A DNA stretch of 64,000 nucleotides. Origin: Pterobdella sp. o SKG-2022. Taxonomy: Eukaryota > Annelida > Clitellata > Hirudinida > Piscicolidae. Location of the stretch: contig OZ038321.1 of assembly GCA_964035795.1 (NCBI GenBank), positions 18,913,209-18,977,208 of the forward strand, in the 5' to 3' direction. Within the stretch, counting starts at the first letter, position 1. The number at the start of each line of letters is the position of its first letter. This document shows positions 35,120 through 46,866 of this stretch, piece by piece. A program made the position numbers and the translations under genes. The notes under the pieces are model-generated. The model was not told the DNA's origin. It was given only the letters and a program-made list of their open reading frames with translations, and searched no databases.

Positions 35120-37395
35120 TATTTCTTCAAGTTTTTAGATGGTGGAAATGAATATAATTAATGCTCAATTACTATAATTATTATAGACAATAATCTTAAT
35201 AAAAAATTTTTTAACGCTAACAATGATGATTCATATGAAAATGTATATTCACTTCAACAATCAACATGTAAAAACCAGACAAACAAGTACATCAATCATT
35301 GGAAATCAATTTGTGATCTGGTACAAGACAAACTCAAAACTTTTGGTATGATTTACTTCTAATGGCAAAATATTTATTCATTTTAATTAAGAGGTTTTGC
35401 TATGCATTTTAATCATTTTATTGATATAATTCAAACTTTTTACTTTATAATTATTTCAACTCATAAATTCTTTTTGTGATTAAATGAGAATCTTTTTTGG
35501 CATCAATGTTAAACTGCTTTCAAATTAGTGTCCATGACTTCAAGTAATTTTGAGTTGGATCTCAACTCAGAATGACAATTTAAAAATTAATTGTCCCAAT
35601 TCAAATAGTTCATTTAAAGATTGTGATTGAACACATACAAAGATTTTTAATCTGGTCCAATGTCCACTGTACTGAGGGTAGTCAGATTTATTTCATTCAC
35701 AAAATTTTTTGGCAATTTCATATACTCCTAATATTTCTGATACTATTTTGCTCTTCTATTTAACTTGCTGTCTGTCTTTCTTTTTGAAATCATCTACTTT
35801 GAAAATTTCAAAACATTTTTTTCATCCTTTATCATTTTTACCAAACCATATTACATTGCTAGCTTTAGCGGACATTTCTTTGAATCTTTGGGAAAACTTT
35901 ACCTTTTGAATTGCTCTCTATGTAGCTCTGTTATTTTCAAAATATTCTATTAAGTTTCATCCTGGACATCAATCCTCACTCCCATACAGCAAGGCTGATC
36001 TAACATAGCTTGGCAATGTTCAATGGGAGTGATTTTGGTAACTTGGGCATAGTAGTATCAATAACAACTGTTGTCAACCCCAGTTACTGATGCATGTACA
36101 TAATATGGTTAATACTAAGACTTTCAATAAAAAAATAAATTGAATTTTTACAAAGCTCATTACAATTTTGACACAAGCATATATTTGTTCCATCTACTTC
36201 AAAATAATACAATTTTAAATTCTGCTTTTTGAGTTTTTCAATCTTACCTCTAATTGCTACTACTAAAATTTTCAGATTTTCAAGCAGCTTTGTTGTTTCC
36301 ATATTAACTATTGTTATTCAAGAATCATCAGTTCTTTTTTGATAATCTAATTTTTTTAATTTTTACTTTTTTCTTTTGTTGTTATCTAATTTATGGGAGA
36401 GGGTTATGTCATAGAGAGAATTCAGTGACCCATTTTAAAAGGCATAGACGCTAAATATGATAAAATTATGATGAATGAGGTCACCTTCTTAAAATCATCA
36501 AATTAACAACTTTTTTCAAATTTTTTCATGATCTCAAAACTTTTTGGTTAAATTCAAAAAATAATTTTTTGCAGATAATAAGGCTGAAAAAACAAATGTG
36601 CAAAAGATATTTGGCTTGTGGTGTTCAAGATTGTTGTGTGAGTTCAATGATAAGGGAGATACAAAACAAGCCTTTAAAGTGCTCAGTGTTACATTTGACC
36701 TATGTTTCAACCAATTCAATACTTTTATCCAAAGCATTCAAAATCCTGAAAAGTTTTTTGATGCTGCCATTAGAGTTAGTTTAAAACTATTGTTTATTGT
36801 ATTGTTACGTATTTGATATGTATAAATTATTTAGTAGTGCCTTGAACAGCCTGTGAATTGAGCATATATTATTTTCCAATTTCTTGCTATGATTTTCTAA
36901 ATTGAAGTAGAATAGCCTGACAAAATTGTATGAGAAACAAAGAAGTCATGAAGTTTTTTTAAAGAAAATCTTACATAATGTAAAAATAAAGACTTATATT
37001 TAATTTGAAGAAACTGCAAAAGTTTTTGTTTTGAACAAAGATTTTCTAAAAAAATATTTTTCCATCATCAGTTTCATTCAAATAAATGAAGTTTATTTAA
37101 TAAAAGCTGATTAGGAAAAAATATCAATCAATCAAATCCTTTTTTATAGCCCGTTTTCCTTTACCAAGGGTTGGGCTGGTGAGGAAAAAATATGTTTCTA
37201 AAAGCTTCATTCAAATTAAAAATGTTTTCAATGTATCTTTAAATTGAATATAATTTCAAAACTCTCATTCAATATACATACTTATTGTTTGTTTCTCATA
37301 CTTACTGTATTTTGGCAATCATTTTGCAAAAATAGAAAAATACTTTTTGAAAATGTCAAAAATTCATTTTTATAGTAGTTTAAAAAAATATACAC
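35120..37395. other. Repeat-rich, no host gene seen
   Basis: The minus strand from about 36100 to 35640 gives a long, patchy, stop-interrupted reading frame (for example KMSAKASNVIWFGKNDKG) that could be decayed retroelement coding sequence. It begins at the repeat shared with 15455. ORFs at 36084-36302, 36534-36737 and 36569-36816 have no recognisable content. Confidence 0.3.
36040..36101 (-). repeat. Dispersed repeat copy, also at 15455-15510
   Basis: The reverse complement reads GCATCAGTAACTGGGGTTGA, then CAACAG and TTATTGATACTA, matching 15462-15510 in the same order with small gaps. Confidence 0.5.
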
Positions 37396-37399
37396 CTAT

Positions 37400-37745
37400 T
37401 ATTATTTGTAGAGCCCACAGTTTGCAAACTAGTTTTGCTGCAGAAGCGCTTGAAAAAAAAACTAGGAAATGCGGCTATAAAGATGCGTTTTTAAACGCTT
37501 GCGGAAGTTATTAAGAGAAGGAGAGAGACGCAGATTAAGTGGAAGAGAATTCCATAAGTGAGGGGCGATATGCGAAAAAGAATGATGTGAAAAAAAGTTA
37601 GGCTGATGCAGCCATACCCCAGAGTTCGAAGACATGAGACAGTCGGATAGAAAAAAGCTCAGATAAGTAAGCCGGCTGATTGAAATATAGAATGTAGCGG
37701 TGAGCCACAGTCACTTGAACTGGACTCAAATTGTTTGCGTTCGGA
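37400..37745 (-). mobile_element. Decayed copy of the 34211 LINE family
   Basis: The reverse complement matches the 3' end of the 34211 element: ILYFNQPAYL at about 37670-37700, a PHLWN-like segment, CGCATCTTTATAGCC, and the 3' UTR words CTGCAGCAAA and TAGTTTGCAAACTG, ending in CTACAAATAATA. About 340 bp remain, with frameshifts. Confidence 0.82.
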
Positions 37746-37849
37746 GGGAAAGGGATTAAACCAAGATAAAGCAATGCCAGAAATGGGAAACACTCGATAA
37801 AATTATTCAAAATAATTTAAGGAAAAATTTTGCAAAGTATAAAAAATTT

Positions 37850-39740
37850 TATTTGGGAGCACCCGTTGCCACTGTGATGCTCCAAAAAAATAACATTTTT
37901 AGATTTTTGATCATTTTTCAGTTTTTGGTAAAGCGTTTCTCTCTCCACGCTTCTCTCTTAAAATCTGAAGTTTTAATTAAAAGTATTTTGATATTTCTTT
38001 TTTCAAGTACATTCGTCAGATTTTTGCATTGTTATCAAATTCCTTCAATGGTACTGATATACACCTCTGTTCTATGCTTCATTTGAAGTGAGTTGTTGAG
38101 TTCTTTCAAAGTTTTTGTGCAGTCGAGATTGATTTTTTGTATCGAAGCTTTTTATGAATAAACTTCGGTTTTTTATTTCTTCCCATATTTCTCTTTGTCT
38201 CAGAATTTCATTCAATTTAATCAACTGTGTGAAAGTTTGAATACTTAGTATCTATTATATTATAAATTGTTGGAAAGATAAATATCAGATCAAAGGTGGG
38301 AGTTTTGGTTTTAATTAAATAAAACGCTATTCAAGTCACTCTATAGTAAAACAAAGATAGTGATTTAATGTCTGATTCTTTATTGGTGACTACATTACTA
38401 TAAGGATTTTTCTTTTCCTTGTGTTGGTGGAAGTGAAGGAAAATTTTGATGAAGCTGCGGGTTGAATTGATGATGAAATGCTTATAGGGTTTCATTTTCA
38501 ATCCATAGAATCACTTTGTTACTCTGGATTTCACTTATACACATTCTTGTGCAAAGCCCATTATTGATTATGGCGTGAAGATGTGTCAGTTTGTTCTTGA
38601 CAGAAAATAGGAAAAGAAGTTGCAGGTGAGCCATGAATATGTAAATTTGAGTTCTTAGACTTTATGCGTTTCAAAGGTTTTCAAATATTTCTTCATCTCT
38701 TGTTCGTATTTTTGGCATTACGGGAGCTTAAGGTGTGCTTGTGTTTTATTCTCAAAAACTCTCGAGATTTTTTTCTGCTACTCTGAAGTTATTCAATTGG
38801 CACATTGAAAATTTACCAGGATACTCTTCAAAAAATCTCAAGTTGAAATTTAAAGACAACCGCTTGCGTTTTATGCCATTCAGAAATTATTATACTTCTC
38901 TTGTATTGCAGTGGGACTGATGAAAAGTAGAAGTGTAACTTACTGGTTTTATCAGCTACTTTGAGCCTATGTAGACATATTCAATTACTAACACAAGCTT
39001 ACGACACTAGCTTTCAGCCATACTTAGATAAACTAACTTTAGTTTTTTTCTTTGTCTACTACTTCAAGACCTCACGCCTCTTTCACACAATCTTCATTCC
39101 CTTTTCTTACAACGTGGCTCAAAAATTGTTCAGCCAATTTACCCATCAACCCTTTTACTTACCCCATCAGCAAGCTAAACAGCACACATTGTGGAAGCAT
39201 CAGTTTTTCTGCTTACCACCAAATACCTCCTTCAGCGAATGTTGCCACCCAAGTTTTTGAGCCATATTCAATTTATTTCTTCATTAGAACGTCTTCATTC
39301 TTCTAGCGCTTTTGTTCGACAACTTTGCATACATCTGCAAATCTGACGTCGATTTTCCTGGACTGAGTTTTCCCAGCTTCATTCGTGCAAAAAAGCAATT
39401 TATTTTTTGATGCACGCTTCATAGTTTTTTAAAGTTCTTAACTGTCTCTAGCTTTCACCACATTTGCATACTACCCTAAAAACTTAAAAATGCTTTACTG
39501 AAGTTCTATATATAATCCAAGTTTTTCTATTTGGAATATTTTTAATCAGAATTATGTTGGAGTGTATATCTAGTGTTTTCATTCTGTAAATGTTTCCAGA
39601 AATACTTTTTTTTTTGATGATCTCGTTCAATTTATTCTATGCAAATTTTTTTTTTAGTAATTTACAGAATAATTATTTAAACGAATTGTTTTTTGAATAA
39701 AATTTAATTAATAATTCAAATGCTTAATAAACATCACTAA
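37850..39740. other. No gene recognised
   Basis: Several ORFs of 60-100 codons occur (38735-38920, 38961-39260, 39052-39306) but none shows a known motif or splice structure. Sequence at 38960-39300 is C/T-rich and may be antisense retroelement debris. Confidence 0.3.
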
Positions 39741-39746
39741 TCAGGT

Positions 39747-41232
39747 ATGTTTCACCGAAAAAGAGTTTTTTTTTTGTCTCAACTCATAGAAAAATCAAAT
39801 TTTTTCTTTAAAGAATCAAAACATAACGGATTTTTTAATCAAAAATCTACCGAGCCAGCTAATTGTGAGCTTCTCTTAAAATTAAACCCTTTGTTTTTTA
39901 TTCTTCTCAAGTCTCTTATCAGTTCTCATCAGCAATCTCAAAACAAGGGTTCTCGTGAAAAAATAAATTTTGGTCCATATTTTTTGCAGTTGTGTAAAAC
40001 TCTCATTATTGTTCTCCATATTTTAGGTTCTAACTTGTCTTCTGGAAGTTAGTAATCTCAAAGATTTTGTTTAAATATTTTAGTTTTATTACATACTCAA
40101 TTTAAATATTTGTCAATTTTCAAGAATCCATATAATATTTTTAGATATATCATGGCAAATAGATACAATGGCTAGAATTTTTGTTCAAACAATTTATCCT
40201 AAAGGATTGACCATTCTTTTTCATTTGTGCGCCGTCCACAAAAATCTTATAAACTGGAAAGAAATTAACTACAATGAAATTTTTAAATTTCTTTTTGATT
40301 GCGTTTATCCTAAAAATCCTGAATCATTTTACATCAACGTTTCTTTATTGGCAAAACAATTGGAAGAAAAAGGTTTAATCAAAAATTATAAGCCAATCGG
40401 TTTTGAAAAATCTCTTTTTGTCTTGAAAAAATATACTTTTGAAATGACGAAATGTTTGGTATTGTTGTTTGAATACAATGCAAATACTGATCAATGGTTC
40501 ATTAAAACTGAAAATGATGCTCCATGCATGAATCTTGGCCAAGTATTAAGTACACTAAATAATTTGAAGTATTATTGGAATGGTAATGGTTATACTTTGT
40601 GTTTCAATAAAACCAAGTTACAGGAGAATAATTCAAACTCCAGTACTAATTTAACTGTGGATAAAATTAACTTCAATCACAATGTTAAAAACGATGTTGT
40701 AAAAGAAAAGTCATTTTTGAGTAAAATCAAGTATTATTATGCAAGTTCTGCATCCAATAAAGCTGGAAATGAAAGATGCAATAACAAAAGAAAAAATATG
40801 TATGAGAAGTTTGAAAAAATTTCATATAGTTATGCATATGGTTCTGACCATAAGGTGGCTAACAAATCTTTCAGTGAAATTAACCCATATTCAATTCTGA
40901 AAAAATATAAAATGCAGTCGGATGTTGAAAGTAAAGATGATGGACCAAAAAATGCTCTCTATAGACATACAAAAGAAAATATTATCAATGTAAGTAATTT
41001 TTTCAGTGAAATCAACCCATATTTAATGCCGAAAAAATATAAAATGCACTCGGATATTAAAAATGAAGATGACGGGCTTAAAAATGCTTTCTATGGACAT
41101 AAAAAAGAAAGTAATATCAATGCAAGTAATTTTTTCCAAAATCCTGTGCCTTCGATTTCTAACAATTATCTTGTTGACCTAAGCTACCATCCTAATCCAC
41201 AAAATTCTCTCTTTTCAAAAACAAAAATGTGA
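39747..41232 (+). CDS. Unrecognised two-exon protein with a tandem 45-residue repeat
   Basis: Exon 1 (39747-40026) and exon 2 (40145-41232) join in frame across a GT-AG intron (CATATTTTAG|GTTCT to TATTTTTAG|ATATATC), giving about 455 residues. The ORF in exon 2 also has its own ATG at 40168. The N-terminal half is hydrophobic-helical (GLTILFHLCAVHKNLINWKE, FYINVSLLAKQLEEKGL) and may be a folded domain; I could not place it. The C-terminal half is Asn/Lys/Ser-rich and contains two tandem copies of a unit: FSEINPYSILKKYKMQSDVE and FSEINPYLMPKKYKMHSDIK, each followed by an (E/D)DDG.KNA.Y.H.KE segment (about 45 residues per unit). The frame after the stop continues to look coding (see the next feature), so the true C terminus is uncertain. 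Confidence 0.55.
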
Positions 41233-41533
41233 TGCCAGAGATTTTAATAATAATTTTATACAAGTACCATACTTGAATAATCATTTAGTTGGTGATAATT
41301 TGGGAAAAGATTCTTTTGGCACAAAAAGCACTTATTCTCAACATGATACTAAAGATGTCGATCAGTGAATTCCTCGATATTCCCAGAGACAGTCTAATGT
41401 GGACCATTCATTGAGAACATGTAAAAAGTTCTTTGAATATAGAAAAGGAAAATTTGATGATTTAGATAGGGCAAATCAGTTTAAAGAGTTTATAGATGAT
41501 TATCTTCAAAGTATCAAATTTACAGGTTTATAA
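41233..41533 (+). pseudogene. Out-of-frame, stop-interrupted continuation of the preceding gene
   Basis: Shifting one base after the AAAACAAAAATG run at the stop opens about 45 codons starting CDARDFNNNFIQVPYLNNHL. After one TGA (41366-41368) the same frame continues for 54 codons, including SLRTCKKFFEYRKGKFDDLD, to TAA at 41531-41533. Composition matches the upstream protein. Either the gene is decaying, the assembly has an indel in the A-rich run, or a short intron is missed. Confidence 0.4.
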
Positions 41534-41539
41534 TTTCAT

Positions 41540-42635
41540 GGTTATTATCTTTGGGCTCCTAATTTGGTGGTTAAACATGTATTATATCAAGTTGAAACTC
41601 AACATACTTTCTAATCTATCAATATCGTATTCAAGTGTTTCTCGTATTAGAAAACTTTCGATTATTTTTACTAGTTTTTTTTTAGTGTAAATAAAGACAG
41701 TTTTTTGCATTCCATTAAAGTGCATCTTATTTTTATTTTTACAAGAGTGATTATGTAAAGAAAAAACGTTTCAGTTCAAATGTTTTCATATCATTCATAC
41801 AACAATATGAAACCACGGTACAGGGTGCCAGATTTCTATATTACCACTAACTTTTATGTTCAAAAAATATTAGTTTTGAATTTACTAGTAGAAGAAGTAT
41901 GAACATTGAGATTTATAAAAAAGTTACAATACTCTAAACTAAGTCGTTTTTGAAGTCTGAAATTGCCATATAATCTCCCTCTTGGTCTGTTTATTAAGCG
42001 ATCTTTTGACCTGTTAAATGTTGGCTTATGGAGCGTTCTTTTCTTGATCCCTTCAATAAAGCATAGTATAAATTTACTCGATAAACTTCTGTAAGTACCT
42101 AAATGAAAATTTCCACTACACAAGCAATATTTTTTAAGCGAACTATTTTGGTTCGTAAAACTCCGTTTTCAAACTTCGCACCACAAACCGTCAAACATTT
42201 AATTAGACTTGACTGGACTAAGAAAGCTCGTCAATAATATTTTGTTTTCATCAATCCAGCTCTGTGAATCAAGGTGTCATCTTGTTGCAATCGAACCTTT
42301 GTCACCAATACGTTGTCCAATGTCGTAGTTACTATTTAAATGTCGTCTGGTAAGTTATGTCTTCTATGAGTTGTCAAAAGCTTGTTCCCTTGACGAATAT
42401 AACAACCCGTGCCATTACAGAATTACATCTAATAGTTGTTCCAGCCAAAATTTGTTCACCCCTAGAGCCTTTTTATTGATCCGTTATATCTATCAAAATT
42501 CTTTTTATTGAAGATATTCAAATTCATTTAATACTTTATTTTACAAGAACAAACTTCATATGGGCGCAGGTTTGTTCAAGGAAACTACGCATAATACTGA
42601 AAGTAAAATGTGCTGTTAACTTTTGTTGAACACTG
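41540..42635. other. No gene seen
   Basis: AT-rich DNA. The short minus ORF at 41860-42123 shows no recognisable feature. Confidence 0.4.
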
Positions 42636-42639
42636 TGAA

Positions 42640-43215
42640 GATAAAAAAACCTTTTGATCCATTCAAAATCGATTTGTTGTTTTCGGAATAACCCTAACAT
42701 TTAATTTTTCATCACTGTCAGTCATCTTGTGTTTCGTTTTTCTTGGAGCAAGCTCTATTCCTTCCAAACCTATGCGGCCAAAACGGTTTTCTAAGCCGAT
42801 TACTTTAGCTCACCCAGTGTGTGTTGATCTTTTGCACTGGTTACCAGTTTCCCATAGATGTAAGTTTTAATTTCTTTGGCTTATTGCCTGCATTCTTAAG
42901 CTCAAAAAATCTGCCTAACTTTTTGATTTTTTGTCTATTGGGCACACCAATCAACCACTCAGCTCTTTGCATAGCTTCATCACCTGTTTCTTGTTCATAA
43001 ATCGCTCTTTTTTCACCATGCTTTACATTTGTGGAATTTTTTCCGCTTGATTTGCGCTCAACACCTTCTCTAAAAAAAATTTTGCAAATTTTTGAGAACT
43101 CGCCTATACTATGAACAGCTTCATTCATAATTTTTACAAACATTTGAGTGCCTTTGAAGCAAGTTTGTTTTTAAATTGTGCGCTGTGTCAATTCTAATAA
43201 TAATAATAATAATAG
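42640..43215 (+). mobile_element. Ancient copy of the 34211 LINE family
   Basis: In plus-strand frames: QTYAAKTVF then ADYF (about 42758-42800), VDLLHWLPVSHRCKF (42817-42861), FLWLIACILKL, then TFVEFFPLDLRSTPSLKKIL (about 43023-43083). These align in order with the RAAKTALQADYY, LDRLHWLPV and HLWNSLPLNVRLSPSLK segments of the 34211 element. The 3' UTR word CAAGTTTGTTTTTAAATTGTG is followed by an (AAT)n tail at 43195-43215 instead of (ACAAAT)n. The 43143-42841 minus ORF is an antisense shadow. Confidence 0.75.
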
Positions 43216-43219
43216 AAAA

Positions 43220-44090
43220 ATCTAGAAATTATGAAAAGTAATTAGCTTTCTTAGCTAATCGGTACTTCGAACACTCCTTTTTTGGATGTTTACTAACGTG
43301 TTTGCGGTTGAAACAATCATAGTTTGGTACAAACAAAATATATTGCGTAAACTAACTTATGAACAGTTATTTTATTTGTAGTTTTGGCTTTTTCAACTGT
43401 GCTGGTACGTATAAAGTACTACAACTTCATAAAAAAAAACATATTTTCATAGTTTGCTGGTTTCATGGCATTAAAAATTCAAGAGTATAACAAATAAATA
43501 ACTATCGATTGGTAGACGGTTAGAACGAAATCAAACCGACCGATTATGATTAAAGTTCACTTTGAGGTTTTATGAAAAACAATGAAAATTATGAATATAA
43601 AATCAAAATTAGAATGTTTTTGAACTATAGTATTTGATATAAATAACAAATAAGATCGTATTGGTCGAACGAGTAAATTTTGCAAGTTTTATCGCTCACC
43701 GCAAGCTTAAAATCGTAAGCTATATTACCGCATGCACAACACTCCTGTATGAGCCATCTTACAATAATTCGTCGTTTTCAGCGTTTAATATTAACTCAAT
43801 TATTTTATAAATTGAAATTTTTATAATAATTATTTGCTTATAAATAATAAGTTTTAAATGAATAAGTTTTTTAATATATTTTGTGATTTTTTGTCAACCA
43901 ATCAAATAAACTTTTTGAAGATGTCGCTTGTGTGATCCGATTCGGCTGCGCTATACCAAACACCGGATAATTCACACTGCGTGTAAACTCTTCTGATGGG
44001 CTTTACGTCTTGCAAAAACTTTGCTTAAACTCATCTTAGTTATTTTTTGTTTTAATAAAAATCAAAATAATCTATAAATGTTTCTCAATT
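43220..44090. other. Upstream region of the IAP gene
   Basis: No coding feature. A less AT-rich patch at 43925-44010 lies just upstream of the IAP start and could hold its promoter; no specific motif is evident. Confidence 0.35.
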
Positions 44091-45099
44091 ATGAACAATA
44101 TTTATTTTGAAACGGCAACGCCTTGTTCATCTCAAAACTTATCTGAAAGCTTCGTTGATTACTCAGATATAAAATTAAGAAAATCATCTTTTTTGAAAGC
44201 TCCTATAGATTTTAAAACTCACGGTAATGAATTGGCCGAAAAAGGATTTTTTTTCAAGAAGCCGTTTGTTATAAAGTGTTTCTTATGCCAAGAAAAAGTG
44301 GAATGTATTGACCATTTGAGTTATATAAGTGAAAGACACGAAAAAAATTGTCAATTTTATCAAAATTCAAAAGAGTTGAAAAAAAACATTGTTAATTTCA
44401 TTTCATTGTCTTCTGTGGAAAAAGAAAATTCAAGTGAGTGATATTCATGAAAGTTCACACTGATAGATAGTAAGATACCAAGTAAATCAAGTTTTATACC
44501 AATTATATTGAAGATGGCCAGACAAACTTTTTTACAAATTAATATACTCTATCTGCATTTTTTCTTACCCAAAGCATCATTTCAATTTGAACCAACTCTA
44601 AGAATCTTTGATACACTTTCACTCAGCCTCTTGCATAACCCATTAACCATCTGTTGTGAAATTAATGTCATTTTCAATAAATTTTTCAAACTATATGATC
44701 AAACTGTTACACCATTTATTTTATCTAATTATACTGTCTCCTTCAATTCTAACTATTGAATATTTTTTTCTGAATCTGACTGATAGCTTACCTTGGAAAT
44801 TGCTTTCACCATATTTCTATTATAATACATCAATTTATTTAGTATGAAACTTCAATTAAAATGAGTTTTTTTGTTAAATTAATTCATATTGTAAATTTTC
44901 AGGCTTAGAAAAAATACAATGCAAAGTAGATAGATTGAAAAAAGAATGGATATGTCCACAATGCAACTGTGAAAACCGAAATGTATTGTTTTTTCCATGT
45001 CGTCACATTGGTGCTTGTTCATCATGTTCTAATCTCATGCAATACTGCTCTGATTGTCAAACCAAAATATCAGGAACTATGGAAATTTACAAAGCTTAA
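44091..45099 (+). CDS. Small inhibitor-of-apoptosis protein, one BIR domain plus RING
   Basis: Exons 44091-44433 and 44903-45099 join in frame (TTCAA|GTGAGT to TTTTCAG|GCTTAG), giving 179 residues. IAPs bind caspases or their regulators through BIR domains and ubiquitinate targets through a C-terminal RING. The BIR-like domain (about residues 25-85) reads PIDFKTHGNELAEKGFFFKK, then the zinc ligands C-x2-C in IKCFLCQEKVEC and the distant HEKNC (H-x3-C rather than the usual spacing). The usual tryptophan and the first arginine of the domain are absent, so it is degenerate. The RING (about residues 130-179) is complete: CPQC, PCRHIGACSSC, YCSDC, ending GTMEIYKA as in other IAPs. There is no UBA or CARD. 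It resembles short single-BIR IAPs in architecture. It precedes MRPS10 by about 0.8 kb on the same strand. Confidence 0.8.
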
Positions 45100-45912
45100 C
45101 TTTTTTCTCTTTTAAATACTTCCAAAATTCTCAATTTTAGATTTTATAATTTTTTTACTTTTTCGGTTTAGCAATAGCATAACTTCTGAATAAATGCAGT
45201 ATAATGGAATACTTTGAACAGAAGTATCTATAGAGATTCTTGTCCTATTCAACATATGATGATAGTATTTAAATAAATCATTTTCATTCAGTATATAGTT
45301 TTCAGCAGAATGAAGCCAAATGTTGATCAGTGGCAAAGCTTAAGATAATCAAATTGCCAGCTTATACAAAATTTTGAGAATCATTTGATTTTGAATTGTA
45401 TTTAGATTAGTGTTTTTTCTGACTCTCACTTTTGAGACACAATGTTACAAATAAAATATGATTGCATTTTGAAACAGCTTTCTAACGAAAGCTTACAGAA
45501 AGACGCAACAAAAATGCTTTAAAAAATTTTTGGTGCAACAAAAACCTACCATAATTTATTTTTCTCGGATGCTTCAACAATAATTTTTCTAAATTTTTAA
45601 ATATTTTAAACAATTATTTATTACTTTTCATTCTTATTTGATAAATCTTTTATTTAATCAATAAAAGAATATGCTGTGATGACTGAATACGGATGTGTAT
45701 CGTCCAATTTCTAAAACTAAAATTATTTTTATATTAAAGTTAAATTTGTGTTTTGTCAGTATTTTTTGTACTTTTTTGCATAAAAAAACTTGACAACAAA
45801 ATTCAACTTAATAGATTTTGCGTTACACGAAAGAAAAAGTAAAGCTAAGTTATAACATTTAGCCGTGTACTTGCATTTGAATATTAACTTATAGTTTTGG
45901 GGTTTATCAAAT
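45100..45912. other. Intergenic, no gene seen
   Basis: AT-rich spacer between the IAP and MRPS10 genes. Small minus-strand ORFs at 45112-45336 and 45756-45971 show no recognisable content. Confidence 0.45.
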
Positions 45913-46521
45913 ATGAATTTGTTTTCAAGGACAAAAAATTCATTGATATTAAGCACTGGATTTTTTCTCAAAAATAGTATCCACGCAACTTTGACAACAA
46001 GGACGGTTTCAAATTTGTTTGATTACAGTAATGGTAATGGAAATGATGAAGATATTTTGTACAAAACTATTAAAGTTGAACTGAAAGGTCATGATACTGC
46101 TGTAATGAACAGTTATGAAAAGTTTTTCAAGATGGCTGCCAGTGAATTAGAAGTTAAAATAAATAGAACCTGGACTCCTCCAAAATATTTAGAACGTTGG
46201 ACTCTTTTAAAATCAGCTCATATATACCGCAAGCATCTTGTCCAATATGAATCAAGAACACATTATAAAGTATTAGAATTGAAACATTTGACTGGATCAA
46301 CCGCTGATACCTTTCTAGAATATATTCAACGCAATCTTCCTGAAGGCATGGCAATGAAAGTAAAACTAATTATTTCTTTATTTCTTTTTGAAAGATTCAA
46401 TAAACTTATATTTATTTTTAAGGTAACAAGAAAGGTCTTAGTTCCAATTCCTGAATTTATGTTGCCTTCTAATGAAAATAAACCAGAAAAGCAAGCAAGA
46501 AGTGTCAAAGAAAAGTCATAA
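45913..46521 (+). CDS. MRPS10: Mitochondrial ribosomal protein uS10m (MRPS10)
   Basis: A component of the small subunit of the mitochondrial ribosome. Exon 1 (45913-46359) and exon 2 (46423-46521) give 181 residues. The N terminus ([16 protein letters not shown]) is basic and hydrophobic, as for a mitochondrial presequence. The S10 fold is plain: [67 protein letters not shown]. The continuous ORF hides a 63-nt frame-neutral intron (AATGAAA|GTAAAAC to TATTTTTAAG|GTAACA). Reading through it inserts a hydrophobic stretch that interrupts the conserved LPEGxAMxVT segment, whereas splicing restores it. The gene is tail to tail with the claudin-like gene (345 bp apart). Confidence 0.93.
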   Translation: MNLFSRTKNSLILSTGFFLKNSIHATLTTRTVSNLFDYSNGNGNDEDILYKTIKVELKGHDTAVMNSYEKFFKMAASELEVKINRTWTPPKYLERWTLLKSAHIYRKHLVQYESRTHYKVLELKHLTGSTADTFLEYIQRNLPEGMAMKVKLIISLFLFERFNKLIFIFKVTRKVLVPIPEFMLPSNENKPEKQARSVKEKS

Positions 46522-46866
46522 TCTTTTATTTTAATTTTTCCAATGTATTATAAAATTAAAATTTAAATAGTTTTTTTTAATTTTTTAAACTTATTCAATT
46601 TTTCAAATAAAAAGTTTTTCAATAAGTTGTTCTAGCATAAAAGTTAATGAATATCTTTCTATTATTGCTAAATTTAAAACTCAACAATGATTTTGAAGCA
46701 AAAATAATGTTCATTAATTAATATGAATTACCAGAAAATACAAAATGAGTGTTAATTGATTTTCTATCAAACAACTTCAAGTGCAACGTTTAAAGAAAAG
46801 CTTTAAAAGGCTCATTATAATCTAACTTTTAAACAACTATAGATTTACATATTGAAAAGCCCCGGT

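Noticed and set aside
35200..36100. Alternative genetic code suggested by a long frame with few stops
   Set aside because: The stops in the frame are a mix of TAG, TGA and TAA, and all host genes here end and read normally with the standard code.
39747..40230. Glycolipid-transfer-protein-like domain
   Set aside because: A DISWQIDTMA segment loosely resembles the family's DI..NI motif, but the conserved Trp and His-Gly-Trp positions are not found.
42841..43143. 100-codon minus ORF
   Set aside because: Antisense of a LINE C-terminal relic whose plus-strand motifs (LHWLPV) are clear.
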